From Phycisphaeraceae bacterium D3-23 (GTDB lineage Bacteria; Planctomycetota; Phycisphaerae; Phycisphaerales; Phycisphaeraceae), in assembly GCA_039555135.1 (NCBI GenBank), contig CP114179.1, positions 3,410,001 through 3,474,000 on the forward strand: a stretch of 64,000 nt of DNA. The letters run 5' to 3'. The notes under the pieces were generated by a model. The model made no database searches and was not told the origin of the DNA. It saw nothing but the letters and a program-made list of their open reading frames with translations. Position numbers and translations under genes: made by a program. Shown here one piece after another: positions 9,690 to 18,997 of this stretch (position 1 is the first letter of the stretch; every line of letters begins with the position of its first letter).

Positions 9690-11138
9690 ATGGCTAACAG
9701 CGCAGTCGAGTCCCAGACCACGCCCGGCAAACCCCACAAGACCCAAGGCGATTCGCAGGTCAAGCATTTTGTGCTCGACACGAATGTCCTGCTGCACAAC
9801 CCCAAGTCGCTCTACATGTTCGACGACAACCACGTCGTCATCCCCTTCACCGTCCTCGGCGAGCTGGACAAGTTCAAGAAGAACAACGACGACACCGGCC
9901 GATCCGCCCGCGAGGTGATCCGCCAGCTCGATGGGCTGCGCGCCAAGGGCACGCTCTCCGACGGCGTCGAGTGGAACGGCCACGGCGGGACGGTGCGCGT
10001 CGAGTTCGCCGACCTGTCGACCTGCGAGAAGCGCCCCGACTGGTTCGCCGAGGACACGCCCGACAACCGGATCATCGGCGTCGCGTGGACGCTGATGCAG
10101 AACGGCGAGCACACGGTCGTTATCACCAAAGACATTAACGTCCGGCTCAAGTCCGATGCATTGGGGATCCCGACCGAAGACTTCGAGGCCGAGAAGATCG
10201 ACATCGATCATCTTTACGCCGGCTACCGCACGCTCGCGGTGCCCAGCGAGGTCATCGACCAGCTCTACGAAGAAAAACAGATCGAGCTCGACACGATTAG
10301 GCCGTACTTGGTCGAGGAAGAATCGGACGGCAGCAAGGTCGAGGTCCCGCTCTACGCGAACCAGTTCGTGCAGCTGCGCGACCAGTTCGACGAGTCGCAC
10401 ACGGGGCTCGCGCGTCTGCTTGCGGATACGGACCACCTGATCCCGATCCAGGGCCCGCGTCGGCCGGTGTCGGGCATCATTGCGCGCAACGTGCAGCAGA
10501 CGATGGCGATGGACCTGCTGCTCGACGACGAGGTCAAGCTTGTGACGCTGCTGGGGATGGCGGGGTCGGGCAAGACGCTGCTCGCACTGGCGGCGGGGCT
10601 GATGAAGGTGTTCCAGGAGCCGCGATACGACAAGCTGCTGGTGGCCCGGCCGATCATGCCGATGGGCAGGGATATCGGTTTTTTGCCGGGGGATAAGGAC
10701 GAGAAGCTGCACGCGTGGATGCAGCCGATCTTCGACAACCTGGCGTACCTGATGTCGACGCGCGGCGCCGATGCTCAGCACGCGGACTCCAAGCCCGTCG
10801 AGTCGCGGGTCAACGAGCTGATGGCGTCGGGGCAGCTCGTGCTTGAGCCGTTGACGTACATCCGTGGCCGATCGATCCCTCACCAGTTCCTGATCGTCGA
10901 CGAGGCGCAGAACCTGACGCCCCACGAGGTCAAGACGATCGTGTCGCGCGTCGGCGAGGGGACGAAGATCGTTCTGACAGGCGACGTCGCGCAGATCGAC
11001 AACCCCTATCTCGACGCATCGAGCAACGGGCTGTCGTACATGGTCGAGCGGTTCAAGGGCCAGGCGCTGTCGGGCCACATCACGCTGGCCCGCAGCGAGC
11101 GCAGCGGCCTGGCGTCGCTCGCGGCCGACCTGCTTTAG
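9690..11138 (+). CDS. PIN-PhoH fusion ATPase (PhoH2-like)
   Basis: Residues about 25-170 form a PIN RNase domain with the acidic start FVLDTNVLLHNP and a later TKDINVRLKSDALG. Residues about 250-482 form the PhoH ATPase with Walker A GMAGSGKT (289-296), Walker B FLIVDEAQN (Asp 404) and VLTGDVAQID. PhoH2 proteins of this build act as ATP-driven RNA helicase/RNases in some bacteria; here that is inferred from family only. The start ATG follows GGAG at 9678-9681. It is monocistronic as far as can be seen, with 224 gene-free bases before it. Confidence 0.93.
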   Translation: MANSAVESQTTPGKPHKTQGDSQVKHFVLDTNVLLHNPKSLYMFDDNHVVIPFTVLGELDKFKKNNDDTGRSAREVIRQLDGLRAKGTLSDGVEWNGHGGTVRVEFADLSTCEKRPDWFAEDTPDNRIIGVAWTLMQNGEHTVVITKDINVRLKSDALGIPTEDFEAEKIDIDHLYAGYRTLAVPSEVIDQLYEEKQIELDTIRPYLVEEESDGSKVEVPLYANQFVQLRDQFDESHTGLARLLADTDHLIPIQGPRRPVSGIIARNVQQTMAMDLLLDDEVKLVTLLGMAGSGKTLLALAAGLMKVFQEPRYDKLLVARPIMPMGRDIGFLPGDKDEKLHAWMQPIFDNLAYLMSTRGADAQHADSKPVESRVNELMASGQLVLEPLTYIRGRSIPHQFLIVDEAQNLTPHEVKTIVSRVGEGTKIVLTGDVAQIDNPYLDASSNGLSYMVERFKGQALSGHITLARSERSGLASLAADLL

Positions 11139-11260
11139 TGTTTGCTTGATGCCGGTGCTTGGCGGTAGGGCGTGGCTATGATGACCCAGCCGCTGGGGCC
11201 GACCGCTCCCCCGTTGAAAGAACCCTCCACGCCCCGGCGTCTTTAGTGTGAGCGCTGCGC

Positions 11261-14200
11261 ATGGCTGAGCCAACCCCGACAACCCAGCCCGAAACCGATA
11301 CCGTCCGGCCCGACCACCACGGCCCATCCGTCGGGCACCCCGACGCGAAGCCGCCGCGCCGCTGGCGTCGCCGGCTGTTGCGGTTGGTGATCCTGCTGGT
11401 CCTGCTGGTCCTCGTGCTTGTGGTGACAGGCCCGATGCTTCTAAGCACGGGCCCGGGCTCGCGCGTGCTGCTTTGGGCAGTCAACAAGCAGGTCGACGGT
11501 ACAGTCTCGGCGCAGAAAGTTAGGGTCGCCTGGTTCTCGGGGCTGAGCGTGGACGGCGCGGCGTACACCTCTGCCGACGGGATGCACAACGTCACGGTCG
11601 GCAAAATCAGCGCACCCGACGCGACGCTCTGGGGCCTGCTCACCGGCGACCGACAGTTCGGCGTCGTCAACGTCCGCGACCTGCACGGCATCACGACCGA
11701 GCCCGAGCCCGGCTCGATGTGGCGTAAGGACGAGCTCGAGGGCCCGCGCACATCGGCCGGAGATCGGCCGGAGCAAGACCGCGAGTCGTGGGCTGCGGGG
11801 CTGTCGCTGGAGCTCAAGGTCGAGGGGTTGAGCTGGCGTTACCAGGCGGCGGACCTCGTCCCGGTCGATGTGGTGTCGTCCGGGTTGAAGCTCAACGTGC
11901 CCGGTGACGGCGAGGTTCGGCTGCGCTCCGACGGCGCGGTGACGCAAGGCGATGAGTCCGGCAAGTTCGTTGTCGATATCACCGCGCACGATTTACTTGA
12001 CACCTACGGCCAGTTGCAGGCACTCCAGGCACAGTACGAGTTTGATGTCTCGCTCCAGCAGGTCCCGGTCGATGCGCTGTCGCGCTTTGTCGCGGGGCGG
12101 CGGTACCGCAATGCGGCGCTGGCGCACCTGCTGAGTACACCCGACCGCGTGTCGTCGCTCTTGGGCGGGCGTTGGCTCGCAGTGGATTTTGACGCGGCGG
12201 GCCAGCTCAACCAGATCGACGCGACGCTGCGCATCTACAGCGACCGGCTCAACGCCGACCTGGTGATGGCGCGCGACGAGCACGGGCTCTTCGCATCGCC
12301 CGAGTCGAAGCTGAGCTTGGAGATGACGCGCGAGGCCTTGGCCGCGCATTTCCCCAATACCACGCTGACGATGGACGAGTCCGTGACGTTTGTGGTCGAA
12401 AAGCCCGAGCTGGTGATGCCGCGTTCGGGCCCGGGGTTTGATCTGGACAGCGTGGCGTTCAAGGCGATCCTCCGCGCGGACGACTGGTCGCTGACCGATA
12501 CCGACGGCCGGGTGATCGCGCTGCGTGATTTGCGGCTTGGCATTGGGACCGAGGCGCTGGGGGCGCAGGTCGCGGCGGTCCTGGAGTCGCTCGTCACCGA
12601 GACGTCGGCGGACGGGACACGCAGCGTCGAGCAGGCGCTGGACGTGTCGGCCAAGTGGACCGACGCGCTGAGCGCGGAGCCATCGTGGCTGGTGCAGTGC
12701 CACGATGTCCCAATCGGTTTTTCGGATGCGCTGCTCGGGTATGACGGCGTGATGGTGCTGTGGCTGGGTGATGTGCTGGACATGGACGCGACGGTGGCGA
12801 TGGAGCAGACGACGATGGGGCTCGGCCCGTCGCGGCGGGTCTTCCGCTACGGGCTCACATCCTCGTCGGATCGGCTCGGCGGGCGGGTCGAGGGGATGCT
12901 GGACAGCGGGGTGCTTTCGCTCAAGACGGATGCCAACGAGGCGATCTCGGCGGAGCTGTCGGCCGAGGCATTCAACTGGCTGATGGGGATGGTCTCGGGC
13001 TCTCAGGAGCATCCGGCACTGACAATCGACGAAGCGATGCCGGTCTTCGTGACGGTGAATCGTGGGTCGTACCCGTCTGCGGCGATGCGTCCCGGCGAGA
13101 CGATCGCGTATTGGCCCGCCGAGCATTTCTTCATAGATGCCGAGATCGAGTTGTCGCCGGCGACGGTGTACGACCCGAGCCGCGGCTACCTCTATGAGAT
13201 GCAGTCGGGGACGGTGACGGTCCGGCCCGGGGCCGAGCCGGGGCAGTTTGATTTCAGTTTTGATCTGGAGTTGTGGGTGCCGCCCGACGCGGGGGCCGAG
13301 GGTGTGATGGCGTTGATGCGGATGGAGGTCAACGGATTCGACGTGGCGGACACGCAGGGCGGGATCCCGCGAGACCTGGCGCGGCTGCGTGAGGTCTACG
13401 GCGCGGACGGCGTGCTGTCGCTGCAGAACGCGCCGTCGGCGCTGCTCGATACACTGATCGGTGGGGAGGGGGGCCTGGCCGCGGCCCTGGGCCCGATCGT
13501 CGAGGACATGGACTTCCGGCTCAACCTGCGTGACGGCCAGCCGCGTGGCGGGACGATGCGGCTGAACTGGGACGAAGAAACGGGTGCCCCGGTCGAGGGT
13601 GCGCACGCGTCGATGGCGCCGGTCGACATCGCGATCGATGACGCGGGCATGATGCGGATCGCGGATGGGCAGGATGTCGAGATCGAGATGCGCGTGACCG
13701 AGGACCTGGGCGACCACTGGCTTGGCCAGCTGCACCCGGTGCTGTTCGATGCGAAGTCGGCGGATCGGCCGGTGCGGATCGTGGTTGATGGGGCGTCGTT
13801 CCGTTACCCGCTTTGGGGGCCGGACATGCGGGGTGCGAACATCGACGCGATGATCGACCTGGGCTCCGTGCAGTTCGGCGCGGACAGCTTGTTGAGCCAT
13901 ATCGTCGACTGGACGGGCCACAACGGCGAGCAGGCTGTCTTCGACCCCGCCCGCGTCACCGTCCGTGATGGCGAGGTCCGCTACACCGAGCTCGCGCTGA
14001 GCGTGGGTAATGTCCGGCTGCAGTTCGACGGCGCGATCGACCTGGTCGAGCAACGCGTCAGTGAGATGGCGATCCGCGTCCCGGCCGAGTCGCTGGTGAA
14101 GGTGTTCCAGGAACTCGAAGGCGTGATCGAACTCGACGACGAATTGGTGATCCCGATGACCGGCCCGATCCGCCGGCCGGTCGTGGAGACGCAGGAGTTC

Positions 14201-14371
14201 CGCGCAGAGGTCGTGCGTCTGCTCGCGCGTCGCCCGCGCGAACGCCTCCAGCGCGAGGCGGACCGGCTGATCGAACGCGTGGTCGGACAGGTCTCCGAGG
14301 AGACGGGCGAGGAGGGGGCGCAAGTCGTCGAGAACGCGCTGCGCATGCTGTTGGGCGGGCGGGACGACTAG
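11261..14371 (+). CDS. AsmA-like large envelope protein with one N-terminal membrane helix
   Basis: The 1036-residue protein has a proline-rich cytoplasmic tail, a basic stretch (PPRRWRRRLLR), one hydrophobic helix at about 40-59, and then a very long beta-rich region without cysteines. The C-terminus has the AsmA/TamB-like pattern of a lipid-groove protein: VRLQFDGAIDLVEQRVSEM and a final MTGPIRRPVVETQEF, ending in a charged helix. AsmA-like proteins are thought to move lipids or assist outer-membrane assembly; the assignment rests on architecture and is moderate. Downstream mlaF-mlaD at 18-20 kb would fit an envelope-lipid theme, but there is no direct link. Confidence 0.6.
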   Translation: MAEPTPTTQPETDTVRPDHHGPSVGHPDAKPPRRWRRRLLRLVILLVLLVLVLVVTGPMLLSTGPGSRVLLWAVNKQVDGTVSAQKVRVAWFSGLSVDGAAYTSADGMHNVTVGKISAPDATLWGLLTGDRQFGVVNVRDLHGITTEPEPGSMWRKDELEGPRTSAGDRPEQDRESWAAGLSLELKVEGLSWRYQAADLVPVDVVSSGLKLNVPGDGEVRLRSDGAVTQGDESGKFVVDITAHDLLDTYGQLQALQAQYEFDVSLQQVPVDALSRFVAGRRYRNAALAHLLSTPDRVSSLLGGRWLAVDFDAAGQLNQIDATLRIYSDRLNADLVMARDEHGLFASPESKLSLEMTREALAAHFPNTTLTMDESVTFVVEKPELVMPRSGPGFDLDSVAFKAILRADDWSLTDTDGRVIALRDLRLGIGTEALGAQVAAVLESLVTETSADGTRSVEQALDVSAKWTDALSAEPSWLVQCHDVPIGFSDALLGYDGVMVLWLGDVLDMDATVAMEQTTMGLGPSRRVFRYGLTSSSDRLGGRVEGMLDSGVLSLKTDANEAISAELSAEAFNWLMGMVSGSQEHPALTIDEAMPVFVTVNRGSYPSAAMRPGETIAYWPAEHFFIDAEIELSPATVYDPSRGYLYEMQSGTVTVRPGAEPGQFDFSFDLELWVPPDAGAEGVMALMRMEVNGFDVADTQGGIPRDLARLREVYGADGVLSLQNAPSALLDTLIGGEGGLAAALGPIVEDMDFRLNLRDGQPRGGTMRLNWDEETGAPVEGAHASMAPVDIAIDDAGMMRIADGQDVEIEMRVTEDLGDHWLGQLHPVLFDAKSADRPVRIVVDGASFRYPLWGPDMRGANIDAMIDLGSVQFGADSLLSHIVDWTGHNGEQAVFDPARVTVRDGEVRYTELALSVGNVRLQFDGAIDLVEQRVSEMAIRVPAESLVKVFQELEGVIELDDELVIPMTGPIRRPVVETQEFRAEVVRLLARRPRERLQREADRLIERVVGQVSEETGEEGAQVVENALRMLLGGRDD

Positions 14372-14452
14372 CCGTCCATCCGATGAACCTGTGGCAAACA
14401 AAGATGAGCGCCATGACGCGATGGGTGGCCAAGCCCGCGGGGCGGTGTCTTT

Positions 14453-14485
14453 GCTATCTTGGCATCCCTTGGCTCCTTGGCGTTA
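14453..14485. repeat. Solo end of the CCAAGG repeat family
   Basis: Bases 14466-14485 are identical to 4933-4952 in the right end of the GxxExxY cassette, and more CTTGGC words precede them. No partner end and no gene are present. It lies directly before the aldo/keto reductase start. Confidence 0.7.
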
Positions 14486-14497
14486 GAAAGACTCACC

Positions 14498-15712
14498 ATG
14501 CAGTACCGCCGATTCGGACGGACCGATCTCCAGATGCCTGTGCTCTCGACGGGTGGGATGCGCTATCAGGACGGCTGGAAGGATAAGCCACTGGCCGACG
14601 TCGATGCCGCGGGGCAGTCGAACCTCGAGGCGACGATCGCCCGGTCGATCGAGCTAGGGATCAACCACATCGAGACCGCGCGCGGCTACGGCGTGAGCGA
14701 GCGCCAGCTCGGCGTCGTCCTGCCGACGTACGACCGAGGCAAGCTGATCGTGCAGACGAAGATCGGGCCCGAGGAAGATGCGGACAAGTTTGTGGCGCAC
14801 TTCGAGGAGTCGCTCGAGCGTTTGCAGCTCGACCACGTCGACCTGCTGGGTATCCACGGCATCAACAACGCCGAGCTGCTCGACCAGACGGTGCGCCCCG
14901 GCGGGTGCCTCGCCGCAGCGCGCGGGCTGCAGCGGCGGGGCAAGTGCAAGTGGGTCGGCTTCTCCACGCACGCGCCGCTGCACATCATCCTGGGCGCGAT
15001 CAACACCGACGCGACCTATCAAGGCCACACGGGCTTCGACTACGTCAACCTGCACTGGTACACGATTTTTCAGCGCAACTGGCCTGCGATCGAGGCGGCG
15101 ACGCAGCGCGACATGGGCGTCTTCATCATCAGCCCGTCCGACAAGGGCGGCATGCTCTACCAGCCCAGCGACGACCTCGTCGCGTTGTGCGAGCCGATGC
15201 ACCCGATCGTGTTCAACGACCTGTGGACGCTGCGCCGGCCCGAGGTCCACACGATCAGCGTCGGGTCGGCCAGGCCCAGCGACTACGACCTGCACATCGA
15301 GGCGGTGGGGCGGCTGGATGAAGCCGACGCGCTCTCGGCTCCGGTGTATCAACTGATGCGCGAGCGCATGCAGGAGCGCTGCGGGGTCGCGCACCCCGAG
15401 GCGATGTCGCCGGGGCTGCCCGAGCCGAGCGATACGCCGGGCGGTGTGAACCTGGAGGTGATGCTGTGGCTTCGCCACCTCGCGGTGGGCTGGGGGATGA
15501 CGGACTACGCGAAGATGCGGTTCAACCTGTTCGGCGAGGGCGGGCACTGGTTCCCGGGCGCGCCGCCGGTGGAGGCGCTGTCGGCGGTGACGGCTGAACA
15601 GCTCCGCGCGGCGGTGGCAGGCCATCCGCATGCGGATGCGATCCCGGGGCTGGTGCGTGACGCGGTGGATCGGTTGGCGGGCGCGCCGGTGAAGCGGCTG
15701 AGTGAGGGGTAG
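14498..15712 (+). CDS. Aldo/keto reductase family protein
   Basis: The 404-residue protein follows the aldo/keto reductase barrel: MQYRRFGRTDLQMPVLSTGG at the start, INHIETARGYGVSERQLG, then QTKIGPEE with the catalytic Lys region, and WVGFSTHAP. About 100 extra C-terminal residues lie beyond the barrel (usual length about 300), as in a subgroup that ends in an iron-sulfur-like or helical tail, but no Cys cluster is seen here. The tetrad Tyr of the family falls in ARGYGVSE. The start at ATG 14498 is chosen because a further in-frame ATG at 14459 lies in repeat sequence. Substrate unknown. Confidence 0.85.
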   Translation: MQYRRFGRTDLQMPVLSTGGMRYQDGWKDKPLADVDAAGQSNLEATIARSIELGINHIETARGYGVSERQLGVVLPTYDRGKLIVQTKIGPEEDADKFVAHFEESLERLQLDHVDLLGIHGINNAELLDQTVRPGGCLAAARGLQRRGKCKWVGFSTHAPLHIILGAINTDATYQGHTGFDYVNLHWYTIFQRNWPAIEAATQRDMGVFIISPSDKGGMLYQPSDDLVALCEPMHPIVFNDLWTLRRPEVHTISVGSARPSDYDLHIEAVGRLDEADALSAPVYQLMRERMQERCGVAHPEAMSPGLPEPSDTPGGVNLEVMLWLRHLAVGWGMTDYAKMRFNLFGEGGHWFPGAPPVEALSAVTAEQLRAAVAGHPHADAIPGLVRDAVDRLAGAPVKRLSEG

Positions 15713-15801
15713 GGACTGCGAGGCGGAGAAGTACCAGACGCTTCGCGGACTCAGCGTGGCGTGAGGGCGCCGGCAGATTCGTGTGTTGGCGCGATCGGCG
15801 G

Positions 15802-16773
15802 CTAGTCGTCCTGCTCGGCGATGCGGTAGGTCAGCGCGTTGTGGAGGTCGAGCAGCAGCATGATGTAGACGACCACGGCATAGATATAGGTGATGAGTAC
15901 GAGAATCCCACCGATGCAGCCGACGAACGGGGCGCACACCGAGAAGATCAGCAGGATCACGTAGGCCCCGACCAGCTTCTCGGAGCGCTCGGTGATTTCG
16001 GGGAACTCCAAGAACCGTGCGAGCTGTACAAAAAAGAGCAGGAAGCAGATGGTGCCGGCGATGCTGAGCAGCGAGACGGTGATTTCCTGCAAGGTGCCGA
16101 TACTCATCGCGAAGTCGACAACGATCGAGCCGACGTTCAGGATGATTGAGGCGACCAGGAACGGTCGGCCGCCGCTCTCTTTCGGGGCGGCGAGGCACAG
16201 GACCGAGCCGGTCAGTGCGCTGATGCCTGCGCCGTACAGCAGGACGTTCAGCAGGACCTGGAACGCCTTGTCCCCGAGTGTAAACAGCACGATCGGCGAC
16301 GCGACCATCGCGATGATGAGCAGCACCGCGAGCAGCTGCAGCCACATCCCGATGCGCACCTTCTTCATTTTGTTGAGCGGGACCCGGCCTTCCTTCCGCT
16401 CGGCGACGGTCAGTTCGCTGACCGTCGGTTTGAGCACCGTGCCCTCGCGCAGGTTCAGCCCGCAGTTCAGGCAGATCACCGCCGACTCCGAGATCGGGCT
16501 GTTGCAGCTGGGGCACTTGCCGTCGTTGGCGGGTGTCGCGAGCGGTTCGGGTTCGTCCGGGTGCTCTGCGCCGGCTTCAAGATCGAGCTGGTACGTGCCG
16601 TCGTCGGCGGGGGGCGCGTCGAGCAGGTCGCCCACCGAGCCGGGCTGGCCGGGCACGGCAAAGTTCACGCCGCATTTGCGGCAGTTGACCGCCTGGCCCA
16701 CGAGGCCGAGGTCCCAGCGGTAGCCCTTGCCACAGCCCGGGCAGTTGACGCGTTGTGTTGCCGAATCGCTCAT
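15802..16773 (-). CDS. Double zinc-ribbon multi-pass membrane protein
   Basis: Cys pairs at residues 11/14 and 31/34 form a first zinc ribbon (CPGCGKGY, CRKCGVNF) and pairs at 87/90 and 101/104 a second (CPSCNSP, CLNCGLN). After a basic linker, about six hydrophobic helices fill residues 140-310. Such ribbon-plus-membrane proteins are common in planctomycetes and have no known role; it may be a sensor or membrane organiser. The start ATG 16773 fits the first ribbon. It is transcribed opposite to both neighbours and so is probably monocistronic. Confidence 0.75.
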   Translation of the reverse strand: MSDSATQRVNCPGCGKGYRWDLGLVGQAVNCRKCGVNFAVPGQPGSVGDLLDAPPADDGTYQLDLEAGAEHPDEPEPLATPANDGKCPSCNSPISESAVICLNCGLNLREGTVLKPTVSELTVAERKEGRVPLNKMKKVRIGMWLQLLAVLLIIAMVASPIVLFTLGDKAFQVLLNVLLYGAGISALTGSVLCLAAPKESGGRPFLVASIILNVGSIVVDFAMSIGTLQEITVSLLSIAGTICFLLFFVQLARFLEFPEITERSEKLVGAYVILLIFSVCAPFVGCIGGILVLITYIYAVVVYIMLLLDLHNALTYRIAEQDD

Positions 16774-16905
16774 GGTGGACCCCGTGTTCGGTGGTCAGAC
16801 TCGGCCAAGTTAGCATCTGTGTCAACCCGCAGACGCGACGCGGGTGGCCGAGAATCCCACGCCCGGCTATCTTGCCCTGTCCCACCCCAGAAGAGCCCGC
16901 GTGAC

Positions 16906-18018
16906 ATGGCCGTCCCACTCTACGGATTAGTCGAAAACAACCGCCCGCGCATGGCCGAGTTCCAGAGCGCCTTCGCCGAGGTCGCCGGCTCGGGCCAGTT
17001 CATCCTCGGCCCCGCCGTCGCGGAGTTTGAGCAACAACTCGCACAGTACGTCGGCGTCAAGCACTGCATCGGCGTGGGCTCGGGCACGGACGCGCTCATC
17101 ATCGCGCTTATGGCCTTGGGCGTCGGGCCCGGCGACGAGGTCATCACCTCGCCGCTGTCGTACGTCCACACCGCCGGCAGCATCATGCGCCTGGGCGCGA
17201 CGCCCGTCTTCTGCGACATCAACCCGCGCACCTACAACCTCGCGATCCAGTCACTCGAGGGCTGCATCACGGAACGCACCAAGGCGATCGTCCCGGTCCA
17301 CCTGTACGGCCAGATGTGCAAGATGCAGGCGATCATGGACCTCGCCGAGACGCGCGGGATCAAGGTCCTCGAAGACGGCGACCAGGCGATCGGCGCGAAG
17401 TGCGACGGCAAGATGGCGGGGAGCATCGGCGATGCGGGCATCTTCAGCTTCTTCCCGACCAAGAACCTCGCGGCGATGGGCGATGCGGGCGCGGTTGTGA
17501 CCGACGACGACGCGCTGGCCGACAAGGTGCGCAAGCTGCGGGTCCACGGCATCGAGCCGGGCTACACCGTCAACACGCTGGGCGGCAACTTCCGGATCGA
17601 CGCGATCCAGGCGCGGGTGCTCTCGCTCAAGCTGCAAGACCTCGACGTACAGACCGAGCGTCGGCGGGAGATCGCGGACCGCTACGCCCGGCACCTGGAC
17701 GACCTGCAGGTCTCGACCCCGATCGAGGCCGACGACCGGGAACACACCTACAACCACTACACGATCCGCGTGCGCTCCGGCGGACGCGATGCGCTCGCCG
17801 GGCACCTCGACGCCTGCGACATCGGCAACCGCGTGTATTACCCCCGGCCGCTGCACCTGCTGCCCTGCTTCGCGTCGTTGGGTTACGAAGAGGGCGCGAT
17901 GCCCGTGGCCGAACTCGCGACGCGGGAGGTGTTGAGCCTGCCGATCTTCCCCGAGATGACACGCGACCAGCAGGACGAAGTCGTCGAGGCGATCCGGGAC
18001 TACTTCCGTGCGGAGTGA
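16906..18018 (+). CDS. DegT/DnrJ/EryC1/StrS family sugar aminotransferase
   Basis: This fold-type I PLP enzyme would transaminate a nucleotide keto-sugar. Over 370 residues it shows GSGTDALIIALMALGVGPGD, the HLYGQ segment, and the PLP lysine in SFFPTKNLAAMGDAG. The cofactor Asp is in VLEDGDQAIGA, which reads GDQ where many members have AAQ. Start ATG 16906 gives the usual MAVPLYGLVENN opening; longer frames upstream cross the divergent neighbour. Sugar specificity cannot be told. Products may supply the polysaccharide locus at 50-62 kb. The next gene follows within 20 bases. Confidence 0.92.
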   Translation: MAVPLYGLVENNRPRMAEFQSAFAEVAGSGQFILGPAVAEFEQQLAQYVGVKHCIGVGSGTDALIIALMALGVGPGDEVITSPLSYVHTAGSIMRLGATPVFCDINPRTYNLAIQSLEGCITERTKAIVPVHLYGQMCKMQAIMDLAETRGIKVLEDGDQAIGAKCDGKMAGSIGDAGIFSFFPTKNLAAMGDAGAVVTDDDALADKVRKLRVHGIEPGYTVNTLGGNFRIDAIQARVLSLKLQDLDVQTERRREIADRYARHLDDLQVSTPIEADDREHTYNHYTIRVRSGGRDALAGHLDACDIGNRVYYPRPLHLLPCFASLGYEEGAMPVAELATREVLSLPIFPEMTRDQQDEVVEAIRDYFRAE

Positions 18019-18037
18019 CCGCGCCGCTGGAACTGCC

Positions 18038-18997
18038 ATGACCGAGCCCAACCCCAGCGCCGAGCCCGCGGCCGTGTCACGTGACACGGCTGTAGAGCAG
18101 CACACACGACACGAGTCGGACGATCGACCCGACCCAGCGATCTCCGGCCAGCCGCTCTCCTGCGACTGGCCCGGGCCGATCGTCCGGCTCCATGCGCTGC
18201 ACAAGGCCTTTGGCCCATCGCCCGTCCTCGCCGGTGTCGACCTCGACTTCCAACGCGGCGAGATCACCGTCATCCTCGGCCCCTCGGGCACGGGCAAGAG
18301 CGTCCTGCTCAAGCACATCGTCGGACTCATCAAGCCCGACCACGGCGAGGTCTACTTCGACCACCGACGCGTCGATACGATGCGCGAGCCCGATCTCGTC
18401 AAGATCCGAAAACGCATCGGTTATATGTTTCAGCTCGGCGCGCTGTTCGACTCGATGACCGTCGGCGAGAACATCGCCTTCCCCCTGGTCGAGCACACCG
18501 AGCTCGACGAAGACCAGCGCCGCGCGTCAGTCCGTCGCGTGCTGGAGCTGGTCGGGCTGGGCATGATGCAGGACAAGCTGCCGACCGAGCTGTCGGGGGG
18601 GCAGCGTCGCCGGGTCGCGCTCGCGCGGGCGGTCGTCCTCGAGCCGACTCTGGTACTGTACGACGAGCCGACGACCGGGCTGGACCCGGTGCGGGCGGAT
18701 GTGATTAATGAACTGATCCTGGCGCTGGCGAAGAGTATGGGCATCAGCAGCATCGTCGTGACGCACGACATGGCCTCGGCCAACAAGATCGCCGACCGCA
18801 TGGTCCTGCTCCACGAGGGTCAGGTGATCTGCGACGGCCGGCCCGAGCAGTTCCGCGCATCGGGCAACGCCATCGTCCAGCGCTTCATCCACGGCGAGGC
18901 CGACAAAGCCGACCTCGAAGCGATCCGCAAGGCCTTCGCAAGCAGCAGCGGTGACGCGGACGCCGTGTCCCGATCCGTTTCGCCGGGGGGTGCGTGA
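18038..18997 (+). CDS. mlaF: ABC transporter ATP-binding protein, MlaF-like
   Basis: The 319-residue ATPase has Walker A GPSGTGKS (81-88), the signature LSGGQRRRVALARA and Walker B LVLYDEPTTGLDP. The Q-loop region (IGYMFQLGALFDSMTVGENI) is characteristic of MlaF/MCE-associated ATPases that power phospholipid transport across the envelope. A GTG at 18008 inside the preceding gene would add ten residues. Its TGA overlaps the mlaD ATG by one base, so the two are coupled. No mlaE permease gene lies beside it. Confidence 0.9.
   Translation: MTEPNPSAEPAAVSRDTAVEQHTRHESDDRPDPAISGQPLSCDWPGPIVRLHALHKAFGPSPVLAGVDLDFQRGEITVILGPSGTGKSVLLKHIVGLIKPDHGEVYFDHRRVDTMREPDLVKIRKRIGYMFQLGALFDSMTVGENIAFPLVEHTELDEDQRRASVRRVLELVGLGMMQDKLPTELSGGQRRRVALARAVVLEPTLVLYDEPTTGLDPVRADVINELILALAKSMGISSIVVTHDMASANKIADRMVLLHEGQVICDGRPEQFRASGNAIVQRFIHGEADKADLEAIRKAFASSSGDADAVSRSVSPGGA

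Noticed and set aside
11993-14401. 802-codon minus-strand frame opposite the AsmA-like gene
   Set aside because: His/Arg/Asp-rich translation without motifs; the plus frame has a membrane anchor and a conserved-type C-terminus.
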